DNA of 6,805 bases. Origin: Pseudomonadota bacterium. Lineage in GTDB: Bacteria > Pseudomonadota > Alphaproteobacteria > Caulobacterales > Aquidulcibacteraceae. The notes beneath the pieces were generated by a model. It was not told where the DNA came from and ran no database searches. It worked only from the letters and a program-made list of their open reading frames with translations. How positions within the stretch are numbered: position 1 is the stretch's first letter; each line of letters begins with the position of its first letter. Location of the stretch: contig JAEYPY010000097.1 of assembly GCA_023410295.1 (NCBI GenBank), positions 1 to 6,805 of the forward strand, read 5' to 3'. Shown piece after piece: positions 1-5,316 of this stretch. Made by a program: the position numbers and the translations under genes.

Positions 1-1
1 C

Positions 2-364
2 ACCAGCATCACGCTGCGCAACATGTACTGGGGCAACGAGCGCTCCAGTTGGGTCGTGCCGCGCGGCGGCGAGGGCCGTTTCACCGAGGGCGATCGCGTC
101 GTCACCTTCGACATCACCACCGAAACCTTCGACCGCATCCGCGAAATCTTCCGTCCCTATGAAGGCACGCATTTCGAATGCAACCGCGTCATCGCCGATG
201 GGCCGTACGGCTTTATCATCTGGTCGTCGGAGGAGGGCCGGGAGGACCAGCGCACGCGCTGGGACGCCGGGTGCCTCACCGGCGACGCCGGCGATCTCTT
301 CGGCCGGATCGATGCGGCCGTGGAAATCTTGGTCCCCCTGCGCGAAGCGGCCGCGGCGCCTTGA
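2..364 (+). CDS. 3' end of an unrecognised protein gene (5' end outside window)
   Basis: The frame is open from the left edge (first full codon at position 2) to a TGA at 362-364, giving about 120 residues. The first ATG (position 23) has no purine-rich Shine-Dalgarno before it, and the residues upstream of it (TSITLRN) read naturally into the rest, so I treat the gene as truncated by the window edge. The visible part is mixed alpha/beta in composition, with a stretch VVTFDITTETFDRIREIF and a later aromatic segment YGFIIWSSEE. It ends in an Ala-rich tail (LREAAAAP). It has no transmembrane segment and no motif I recognise. The gap to yebC is only 34 bp on the same strand, so the two may be co-transcribed. 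Reading frame confidence is good; function is unknown. Confidence 0.65.
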   Translation, partial: TSITLRNMYWGNERSSWVVPRGGEGRFTEGDRVVTFDITTETFDRIREIFRPYEGTHFECNRVIADGPYGFIIWSSEEGREDQRTRWDAGCLTGDAGDLFGRIDAAVEILVPLREAAAAP

Positions 365-398
365 GCGCCAGCCAACGCCCAGCTAGACACTCGCCTCC

Positions 399-1145
399 AT
401 GGCCGGCCATTCCAAGTTTGCAAACATTCAGCACCGCAAGGGCGCGCAGGATAAGAAGCGCGCTCAGATGTTCACCAAGATCGCCCGCGAAATCCAGGCG
501 GCGGTGAAGCTCGGCGGTTCGGATCCCAACGCCAATCCGCGCCTCTTCCGCGCCATGGCGGCGGGCCGCGCCGTCAACATGCCGAAGGATAACATCCAGC
601 GCGCCATCGATCGCGGCAGCGGCGCGGGCGCTGAGCAGCTGGATGAAATCCGCTACGAAGGGTTCGGCCCCGGGGGCGTCGGCGTCATCGTCGAATGCCT
701 CACCGACAACAAGAACCGCACCGCCGGCGAAGTCCGCGCCGCTTTCACCAGAAGCGGCGGCAATCTTGGCGAAAGTAATTCTGTCTCCTTCGCGTGGAAA
801 AAGGTCGGCGAGATCCGCTATCCGGCCGCAGCCGCCAGCGAAGACGCTATGCTGGAGGCGGCCATCGAAGCCGGCGCTGATGATTGCGTGGTGGACGAGG
901 AAACGCACGTCATCACCTGCGAGATGAATGCGCTCGCCGGCGTCTCGCAAGCGCTCGCAGCAAAATTCGGCGATCCCGCTTCAGCCAAGTTCGTCTGGCG
1001 CACGGACATCGCCATCCCCGTGGAAGGCGACAACGCCGAAGCGCTGATGAAGCTATTGGATCAGCTCGACGATCTCGACGATGTGCAGGACGTCTATTCG
1101 AACGAAGATATCAGCGAGGAAGAATTGCAGCGCCTCAGCGCCTAG
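399..1145 (+). CDS. yebC: YebC/PmpR/TACO1 family protein
   Basis: The protein has 248 residues, the usual length for the family, and opens with the hallmark MAGHSKFANIQHRKGAQDKK (residues 1-20), followed by FTKIAREIQAAVK and the NMPKDNIQRAIDRG segment. The C-terminus carries the family's LDQLDDLDDVQDVYSNED. All three domains appear intact. Members were long annotated as DNA-binding transcriptional regulators (PmpR in Pseudomonas). The mitochondrial homologue TACO1 is a translational activator, and bacterial YebC proteins have more recently been linked to ribosomes stalled on proline-rich stretches, so a cytoplasmic translation role is at least as likely as a transcriptional one. The ATG at 399 is fixed by the conserved N-terminus, although the sequence before it (ctagacactcgcctcc) is a poor Shine-Dalgarno. 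In many bacteria yebC lies beside ruvC, but no ruv gene is visible here. The TAG stop shares bases with the stop of the convergent downstream gene. Confidence 0.96.
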   Translation: MAGHSKFANIQHRKGAQDKKRAQMFTKIAREIQAAVKLGGSDPNANPRLFRAMAAGRAVNMPKDNIQRAIDRGSGAGAEQLDEIRYEGFGPGGVGVIVECLTDNKNRTAGEVRAAFTRSGGNLGESNSVSFAWKKVGEIRYPAAAASEDAMLEAAIEAGADDCVVDEETHVITCEMNALAGVSQALAAKFGDPASAKFVWRTDIAIPVEGDNAEALMKLLDQLDDLDDVQDVYSNEDISEEELQRLSA

Positions 1146-1369
1146 TTTGGCGCGAAATAGTCGGAGATCGTCTGCAGCAACACCCAAGCGGGCGGTATTA
1201 GAAAGCCGATCGCGGCTGCAATCAGCACCGCCTTCACGCCAATCCAGAGGCGACCGAGCAGCGAACGCTTGCCCGCACGCACCTCTTTGTAAGGCACGTC
1301 GATAACCTGCGCATCAGGCGCCACGTCTCCGGGCGCTTCGCGCAGACGCACGGGTTGCGGTCGGGCCAT
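1142..1369 (-). CDS. Small single-pass membrane protein, unknown function
   Basis: The protein has 75 residues. Its N-terminal half is polar and Pro/Arg-rich (MARPQPVRLREAPGDVAPDA), followed by a basic stretch (KEVRAGKRSLLGR, residues 28-40). One hydrophobic helix spans about residues 42-66 and a short tail (SDYFAPN) follows. By the positive-inside rule the N-terminus should be cytoplasmic. I do not recognise a family. The frame can be extended to a GTG at 1429, but that codon lies inside the terminator hairpin of the upstream gene, so I prefer the ATG at 1369. No strong Shine-Dalgarno precedes either start. The stop (TAG, complement of 1142-1144) overlaps the yebC stop. The gene is plausible from its clear charge and hydrophobicity pattern, but short and without a recognised relative. 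Confidence 0.7.
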   Translation of the reverse strand: MARPQPVRLREAPGDVAPDAQVIDVPYKEVRAGKRSLLGRLWIGVKAVLIAAAIGFLIPPAWVLLQTISDYFAPN

Positions 1370-1408
1370 GGCTGCTCGTTCGCCCAGAATCGCGGCGCTG
1401 ACAAGGCA

Positions 1409-1438
1409 AAGCCGCCGATGCCTTCGCACCGGCGGCTT
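1409..1438 (-). terminator. Hairpin terminator of the secreted repeat-protein gene
   Basis: Read on the - strand, a 9-bp stem AAGCCGCCG / CGGCGGCTT encloses, after one mismatch, a further 3-bp stem TGC/GCA with a GAAG loop. It lies about 23 nt after the TAA of the secreted repeat protein and is followed by TTTGCCTTGT, a weak T-rich run. Position, strand and shape fit a factor-independent terminator, although the T-tract is interrupted. Confidence 0.6.
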
Positions 1439-1461
1439 GCCGTTCTGTCATGTCGAAACGC

Positions 1462-2031
1462 TTAGCCGCGGCGGTTGTCGCGGTCGCGGCGCTCGGCCTG
1501 TATTTGCCGGCTCAGGCGGTCGAAGCGGCGATCGAGATCGGTGCGCTCCCACTGGCTGAGGCCGTTGCGGCGGTACTGCGCTTCGAGGCGCGCGATCGCG
1601 CTGTACTCTTGGCGCAGTTCAAATGCTTCGCGGCGCGAGAGCTGGCCGTTGCGCAAACCGGCATCGATGCGCGCATCGAGGCTGCGCTGGCGCTGGTTGA
1701 TCGGTGTCCAGCGGTCGCGCTCCTGCCGGTCGTTGCGTTCGAAGCGAATGCGCTGCGAGAGTGCGTCGAAGCGCCGGTCGAGATCGATGCGCTCGCCGTA
1801 CGAGAGGCCGTTGCTACGGCGGTAGCGCGCTTCAAGCTGGGCGATGTCGCGGAATTCGGCGCGCAGGCGCGCGGCTTCGTTGCGCGTCAGGTCGCCGCTA
1901 CGCACGCCGGCGTCGATCCGCGCGTCGAGGTTCGCTTGCCGCTGGTTGATGGACTGCCAGGATTGCGCAGAAGCGGGAGCGGCCACGGCAAGGGCGCCAG
2001 CAGCAACCGCAATAGCCAGAAACTTTTTCAT
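1462..2031 (-). CDS. Secreted (periplasmic) two-repeat protein, unknown function
   Basis: The protein has 189 residues. A classical signal peptide (MKKFLAIAVAAGALAVAAPASA) has a likely cleavage site after A22. There is no lipobox cysteine and no later hydrophobic segment, so a soluble periplasmic or exported product is expected. The mature part is two copies of one unit, W25-R102 and W108-R184, separated by a short RDR-rich linker. Each copy has INQRQ..LDARIDAG, then an R-x-G-x-L-(T/S)-R..EA segment, IA.LEA.YRR, GLS..ER.DLDRRFD and LS..I..ER. The composition is highly charged and helical, with almost no cysteine and many Arg/Asp/Glu pairs, which suggests an extended helical or coiled-coil protein. 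I recall similar secreted proteins in Caulobacter relatives and sphingomonads, but no characterised function. The ATG has a good Shine-Dalgarno (GGAAGGA, 7-nt spacer) and a terminator follows the gene, so it is probably a single-gene transcript. Confidence 0.88.
   Translation of the reverse strand: MKKFLAIAVAAGALAVAAPASAQSWQSINQRQANLDARIDAGVRSGDLTRNEAARLRAEFRDIAQLEARYRRSNGLSYGERIDLDRRFDALSQRIRFERNDRQERDRWTPINQRQRSLDARIDAGLRNGQLSRREAFELRQEYSAIARLEAQYRRNGLSQWERTDLDRRFDRLSRQIQAERRDRDNRRG
1480..1959 (-). repeat. Tandem internal duplication encoding the two protein units
   Basis: Copy A is encoded by about 1959-1726 and copy B by about 1710-1480 on the - strand. The protein copies align with a constant offset of 83 residues up to the YRR motif (Y70/Y153) and then 82, because copy B lacks one residue before NGLS. 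Identity looks high at INQRQ, LDARIDAG and LDRRFD, but the copies have diverged, so this is an old duplication and not a recent slippage product. Confidence 0.85.
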
Positions 2032-2038
2032 CTCTCAT

Positions 2039-2045
2039 TCCTTCC
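2039..2045 (-). promoter_or_regulatory. Shine-Dalgarno of the secreted repeat-protein gene
   Basis: The - strand reads GGAAGGA, followed by 7 nt (atgagag) and then the ATG at 2031. This strong site confirms that the - strand, and not the long + strand frame over the same DNA, is the expressed one. Confidence 0.75.
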
Positions 2046-2093
2046 GAAACACGTCCCCCGCGTCACGGGGATTGAAGCAGGCGGCGCCAGCGC

Positions 2094-2107
2094 GTTCCGG
2101 ACGGAAC
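2094..2107. promoter_or_regulatory. Interrupted palindrome GTTCCG-GA-CGGAAC, possible operator
   Basis: Two perfect 6-bp half-sites are separated by 2 bp in the 224-bp region between the divergent secreted-protein gene (start 2031) and the NDUFA9-like gene (start 2256). Size and spacing fit a dimeric regulator site. It does not match the alphaproteobacterial LexA direct repeat (GTTC-N7-GTTC). No regulator gene is adjacent, and binding is inference only. I could not assign convincing -35/-10 elements elsewhere in this region. Confidence 0.3.
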
Positions 2108-2197
2108 ATGAGCCAAGCTGTCGCTCCCGCCTCGGCGTCCGAAGGATTGCCAATGTGTGACAAACGCTCCATAGCGACACACACTGACACGCCCTCA

Positions 2198-2241
2198 AGC
2201 GCCGAGAGCGACTTATCGCAAAGGCGCGCTGAATCGGCGCT
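2198..2241 (+). promoter_or_regulatory. Possible structured leader hairpin before the NDUFA9-like gene
   Basis: Eight-bp arms AGCGCCGA (2198-2205) and TCGGCGCT (2234-2241) flank 28 nt that contain a smaller hairpin, GCGA-ctta-TCGC (2208-2219). The 3' arm ends 3 nt before the Shine-Dalgarno of the next gene, so the fold could affect ribosome access if it lies in the transcript. Eight-bp arms can arise by chance in GC-rich DNA. Confidence 0.3.
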
Positions 2242-2244
2242 GAT

Positions 2245-2251
2245 GGAGAGG
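2245..2251 (+). promoter_or_regulatory. Shine-Dalgarno that sets the GTG start at 2256
   Basis: GGAGAGG lies a few nt before GTG (GGAG core with a 7-nt spacer). The GTG places the Rossmann glycine motif at residue 9, as expected for an N-terminal NAD(P)-binding fold. The ATG at 2243 is in another frame. Confidence 0.7.
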
Positions 2252-2255
2252 TTCA

Positions 2256-3245
2256 GTGAGCGAACTGGTTGTTGTTTTCGGCGGCTCAGGCTTCATCGGC
2301 AAACAAGTCGTCCGTGCATTAGCAAAGCGCGGCTATCGCGTGCGCATCCCGATGCGGCGTCCCCACCTCGGCCACGAATTGCGCGTCATGGGCGAGGTTG
2401 GCCAGATTCAGCTGATGCAAGCGAACCTGCGCTTTCCGGACTCGGTGGATGCCGCGCTCGAAGACGCCGATGCTGTCGTCAATCTGGTCGCCGTGCTGAA
2501 CGAGAAGGGGACGCAACGTTTCGATGCGCTCCACGTTGAAGGTGCGCGCGCGATTGCGGAAGCGGCGGCTAAGCGCGGCATCACGCGCCTTGCCCACATT
2601 TCCGCGCTGGGCGCCGCGCCTAAGGGTTCACGTTACGCACGCAGTAAATACGACGGCGAAGAGGCAGTGAAGGCGGCCCTGCCGAGCGCTGTCATCCTGC
2701 GCCCCTCCATCGTGTTCGGCCCGGAGGATCACTTCTTCAACCGCTTCGGCGCCATGGCGCAAACCGCCGCCGCGTTCGCGCCGTTCGGCATGCTGCCCAT
2801 GCCCGGCGGCGGCAAAACGAAACTTCAACCGGTGTTCGTGGGTGACGTCGCCGACGCTGTTGTCGCTGCGCTCACCAAACCTGAAGCGCAAGGCCGCACG
2901 TTCGAACTCGGCGGCCCGCGCGCCTACAGTTTGCGCGATCTCATAAACGTCGTGCGCAGCGAAACCCAACGCAACGTACCGCTTCTACCGCTGCCGTTTT
3001 TTATCGCCCACCCGCTTGGCCTGCTGCTGGGCGCCATTTTCTCATTCCTGCCGTGGAATGCGCCGCTCACCGGCGATCAAGTGGCGACGCTCCGGCGTGA
3101 CAACGTCGTCGGCGATGAGCCGGGCGTCGGCACAATCCAGGATCTCGGCGTCACACAGGTGGAAAGCGTCGAAGCGATCACGCCGACCTATCTCTGGCGT
3201 TTCCGCCCGTACGGCCAATTCCAAACCCGGCAGAACCCCGCATGA
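2256..3245 (+). CDS. Complex I NDUFA9-family NAD(P)-binding protein
   Basis: The protein has 329 residues and is an atypical extended short-chain dehydrogenase/reductase. The nucleotide-binding motif GGSGFIG is at residues 9-15, after a hydrophobic beta strand (LVVVF). An Arg-rich segment (RVRIPMRRP, 28-36) may contact the cofactor phosphate. DADAVVNLVAVLNEKG (70-85), ISALGA (115-120) and an SDR-like Y127-x3-K131 (YARSK) follow. RPSIVFGPEDHFFNRF (149-164) is the signature of the bacterial NDUFA9-like group. In mitochondria NDUFA9 (39 kDa) is an accessory complex I subunit that binds NADPH and stabilises the arm junction. The bacterial homologues are assumed to act in or near NADH dehydrogenase, but a stand-alone quinone- or sugar-related role cannot be excluded. 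No nuo genes are in this window. The start is GTG. The TGA stop overlaps the next start as ATGA, implying translational coupling. Confidence 0.92.
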   Translation: MSELVVVFGGSGFIGKQVVRALAKRGYRVRIPMRRPHLGHELRVMGEVGQIQLMQANLRFPDSVDAALEDADAVVNLVAVLNEKGTQRFDALHVEGARAIAEAAAKRGITRLAHISALGAAPKGSRYARSKYDGEEAVKAALPSAVILRPSIVFGPEDHFFNRFGAMAQTAAAFAPFGMLPMPGGGKTKLQPVFVGDVADAVVAALTKPEAQGRTFELGGPRAYSLRDLINVVRSETQRNVPLLPLPFFIAHPLGLLLGAIFSFLPWNAPLTGDQVATLRRDNVVGDEPGVGTIQDLGVTQVESVEAITPTYLWRFRPYGQFQTRQNPA

Positions 3246-3919
3246 GCGCGCGCGCCTGGCCGCTGGCCACGCTGATCCTCGGGCTTGCCACGCTCGGCTT
3301 CTTCATCGCCCTAGGCGCGCAACCCGCTGTCACCGAGATTTACGAGCGCACGCAAGTTGCGACGGCGGTCAGCGCCTTTCAGCGCGCCGAAACGCCTGCT
3401 GACATCGCTGTTGTGTTCGGCACGCCGCCGGACGCGCGCGTCATCGCCGCGCAGAACGCCATCAACACGCTCGATCTCTACGGCTTCATCCCGGCCTACG
3501 CGCTCTTCCTCGCTGCTGCGTCCATCATGCTCGGCGGCTTGCGCAATCGCTGGACGCAAGTCGCCATCGTGTTCGGCCTGATCGGCGCGCTGGCTGACGT
3601 AATCGAGACTTGGAAGCAACTCCAGCTCGCCGCCGACATCGCCAACGCCGAAGCGCATCTGCCGATCGCGCCCTGGCACTGGCTCAAATACGCAGCGCTC
3701 GCGCTCAATGGCGTTGCTATCGCCAGCCTCTGCATCAGCGCGGAGAAGAAGCGCTGGATCATGGCCGTGCTCGCGCTTCTGCCATTCCCGCTCGTCGCCG
3801 GCGCCTACGCCGAGCTTTGGAGTCCGCGCCTCTTCTCCGGCGCCTTCGCCGCCTACTGGATCGCGCTTCTTGTGCTTGGCGCTATCGAGACGGTTCGGGC
3901 GAAAGGTTCACCGGCTTAA
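3242..3919 (+). CDS. Six-helix membrane protein, unknown function
   Basis: The protein has 225 residues with hydrophobic segments at about 6-24, 79-100, 104-124, 148-167, 172-192 and 199-218. A hydrophilic stretch of some 50 residues lies between the first two (about 27-77) and contains an FGTPPDARV segment. Acidic residues D119 and E122 lie within helix 3 (GALADVIETWKQ), and a W145-H146-W147-x-K149 cluster precedes helix 4. Buried charges of this kind can matter for transport or ligand binding, but no transporter or enzyme family is recognised. The start overlaps the NDUFA9-like stop by 4 bp (ATGA), so the two are almost certainly translated together, and a link to that protein's membrane function is a reasonable inference. 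The last 38 bp are antisense to the end of the convergent DUF488 gene. Confidence 0.88.
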   Translation: MSARAWPLATLILGLATLGFFIALGAQPAVTEIYERTQVATAVSAFQRAETPADIAVVFGTPPDARVIAAQNAINTLDLYGFIPAYALFLAAASIMLGGLRNRWTQVAIVFGLIGALADVIETWKQLQLAADIANAEAHLPIAPWHWLKYAALALNGVAIASLCISAEKKRWIMAVLALLPFPLVAGAYAELWSPRLFSGAFAAYWIALLVLGAIETVRAKGSPA

Positions 3920-4343
3920 GCCCGAACTCTTCGGTCAGATGCCGCGCGACGATGCTGCGGTGGCAGACGCGCCAATCGTGCTCGAGGCACATGAGGCAGG
4001 TGCGGCCCTTGCCCGCGATCTCAGCCGTTTCCGCGAGCGAAAGCTGGCTCTCAGGCTCGACCATCTTCGCTTCGAAGATGCGGTGCATGGTATCAGTGTC
4101 GCCCTTGCGCGCCGCTTCGCGCCCGGCCTTCGGCGTACCGAGCGGCTTCATGTGGACGTAGGCGATGCCGACTTCATCGAGCGCTGCGGCGAGCGATTTT
4201 TTGGAGAAGCCCGCGCGGCGCGAGTTGGCGACTTCACGCACATCGATCAGCGTCTTGATGTTCGCGTCCTTCAGCGCCGCGACGAAATCAGCCTGGCCGA
4301 CATTTTCGTAACCGATGGTCCAGATCTGCTTTAGCCGAGCCAT
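3882..4343 (-). CDS. DUF488 family protein
   Basis: The protein has 153 residues. TIGYE near the N-terminus (9-13), LIDVRE..NSRR (32-43) and a KPLGTPK segment (66-72) are typical of DUF488. So is the C-terminal cysteine motif: C116-x2-C119-x-E121, then C127-H128-R129. Cytoplasmic; the biochemical role of the family is not established as far as I know. The conserved Cys/His/Arg residues and the strand-DVRE-SR layout suggest an enzyme with a phosphatase-like or sulfur-handling pocket, which is speculation. I chose the ATG at 4343 because the family begins just before the TIGYE strand. The frame opens further to an ATG at 4394, but that would lie deep inside uppP and add 17 unrelated residues. 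The start codon lies inside the end of uppP (13-bp overlap), which suggests one transcript. At the 3' end it overlaps the convergent membrane protein gene by 38 bp. Confidence 0.9.
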   Translation of the reverse strand: MARLKQIWTIGYENVGQADFVAALKDANIKTLIDVREVANSRRAGFSKKSLAAALDEVGIAYVHMKPLGTPKAGREAARKGDTDTMHRIFEAKMVEPESQLSLAETAEIAGKGRTCLMCLEHDWRVCHRSIVARHLTEEFGLKPVNLSPEPSR

Positions 4344-5143
4344 CCCAGGTACACTCCGCCGAGCAACGCGATGCCTAGCGCAATGCGATACCATGCGAAC
4401 GGGGCAAAGCCCACGCGCGTCACGTACTCGAGGAACGGTTTCACCACCATCGCCGCCGAGATGAAGGCGAACACGAAGCCGACGGCGATTTCGGCGATGC
4501 GCTCGGAGCCGATTTCGTCCTTGATCTGGATGAAGTCATAGACGAACGCCGCGACCATGGTTGGCATGGCGAGGAAGAAGGAAAATTCCGCCGCCGCGCG
4601 CCGGTCTAGCCCCAGTAGCAAGCCGCCATAGATTGTAGCGCCGGAACGCGAGACGCCAGGGATCATGGCGATGCACTGCACGAACCCGATCGCAATCGCG
4701 CGCCAGATCGGCGTCTTGCCCGCATCGGTCACGACCGGCGTCGGACGATAGCGCTCAAGCAGCAGCATCAGCACGCCGCCGATGAGCAGCGCCCAGCCGA
4801 TCACCAGAAGGCTCTCATAGAGTACACGCTTCACGTAATCGGCGGCAAAGAAGCCGATCAGCACGGCCGGCAGGAACGCCAGAAACAACATCAGCGCAAA
4901 GCGCCGCGCCTCCGGATCGCTCGGCAGGCCGGTGACGACCTTGAAGATGCGCTCGCGATAAAGCCACATCACCGCGAGGATCGAGCCGAGCTGGATCATT
5001 ACGGTGAAGACCCCGCCGGGATCGTCGTAGCCGATCATGTCTGCGCCCAGGAGCAGGTGCGCGGTCGACGAGATCGGCAAAAATTCGGTCAGCCCCTGGA
5101 GCACGCCGAGAAAGGCGGCGCGGACGAGGTCGAGAATATCCAA
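4331..5143 (-). CDS. uppP: Undecaprenyl-diphosphate phosphatase UppP (BacA)
   Basis: This integral membrane enzyme removes a phosphate from undecaprenyl diphosphate, recycling the lipid carrier for peptidoglycan and other envelope polymers. Members can confer bacitracin resistance when abundant. It has 270 residues, normal for the family, with mostly hydrophobic helices. Both catalytic signatures are intact: QGLTEFLPISSTAH (16-29, with the key Glu at 20 and His at 29) and PGVSRSGAT (162-170, Arg at 166), plus AAAEFSFFLAMP (183-194). Gln at 16 and Ala at 28 replace the E. coli Glu and Gly, variants that I believe are common in this family. I chose TTG at 5143 because the protein then begins MDILDLVRAAFLG, as in relatives, 7 nt behind a GGGGGA Shine-Dalgarno. 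A TTG at 5164 would add seven residues. It is divergent from gltD and followed by the overlapping DUF488 gene. Confidence 0.96.
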   Translation of the reverse strand: MDILDLVRAAFLGVLQGLTEFLPISSTAHLLLGADMIGYDDPGGVFTVMIQLGSILAVMWLYRERIFKVVTGLPSDPEARRFALMLFLAFLPAVLIGFFAADYVKRVLYESLLVIGWALLIGGVLMLLLERYRPTPVVTDAGKTPIWRAIAIGFVQCIAMIPGVSRSGATIYGGLLLGLDRRAAAEFSFFLAMPTMVAAFVYDFIQIKDEIGSERIAEIAVGFVFAFISAAMVVKPFLEYVTRVGFAPFAWYRIALGIALLGGVYLGWLG

Positions 5144-5151
5144 GCGGCGTG

Positions 5152-5157
5152 TCCCCC
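5152..5157 (-). promoter_or_regulatory. Shine-Dalgarno favouring the TTG start of uppP at 5143
   Basis: The - strand reads GGGGGA, with an 8-nt spacer (cacgccgc, or 7 nt if the following C is counted in the site) before TTG. The site lies inside the longer reading frame from TTG 5164, so it argues for the shorter protein. Confidence 0.5.
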
Positions 5158-5214
5158 AGCTCAATGAACGGGCCGGACCATGATGTGCGTCGCTCGCTTA
5201 CGAAAGCGGCAATT

Positions 5215-5231
5215 CAGCGCCTTTAGCGCTG
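5215..5231. promoter_or_regulatory. Inverted repeat CAGCGC-N5-GCGCTG between uppP and gltD
   Basis: Two perfect 6-bp half-sites are separated by 5 bp near the middle of the divergent intergenic region, a plausible place for an operator serving either gene. No regulator is visible nearby and the motif is not one I recognise. Confidence 0.3.
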
Positions 5232-5248
5232 CTCACGCAGGACTGCTC

Positions 5249-5276
5249 TTGCTGCACCTGCGAAACTCGGCATAAA
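5249..5276 (+). promoter_or_regulatory. Candidate gltD promoter
   Basis: TTGCTG (5249-5254) and CATAAA (5271-5276) are separated by 16 bp, about 40 bp before the gltD start, in the only A/T-rich patch of this intergenic region. Both boxes are partial matches to the housekeeping sigma consensus, so this is a weak call. Confidence 0.3.
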
Positions 5277-5305
5277 AGCAATAATCTCCCGCTCACTGTC
5301 GATTC

Positions 5306-5310
5306 GGAGG
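5306..5310 (+). promoter_or_regulatory. Shine-Dalgarno that sets the TTG start of gltD
   Basis: A perfect GGAGG lies 6 nt before TTG at 5317. The next in-frame ATG, at 5329, would be 18 nt away, too far for this site, so TTG is the likely start. Confidence 0.75.
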
Positions 5311-5316
5311 GCGTTC

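Noticed and set aside
276..950. 224-codon frame on the - strand across yebC
   Set aside because: It overlaps a clear YebC protein and the end of the preceding gene; it has no family signature and is typical of GC-rich antisense frames.
1370..1429. N-terminal extension of the small membrane protein to GTG 1429
   Set aside because: The GTG lies inside the terminator hairpin of the upstream gene and the added residues (RRHRRLCLVSAAILGERAA) are not needed; the ATG at 1369 is more natural.
2094..2107. LexA (SOS) box
   Set aside because: GTTC is present, but the alphaproteobacterial box needs a direct GTTC repeat 7 bp later; here the second half-site is inverted.
3708..4334. 208-codon frame on the + strand across the DUF488 gene
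   Set aside because: The DUF488 motifs on the - strand are convincing; the + frame has no recognisable motif and overlaps two real genes.
4344..4394. N-terminal extension of the DUF488 protein to ATG 4394
   Set aside because: It would add 17 residues before the family's usual start and lie inside the uppP coding region.
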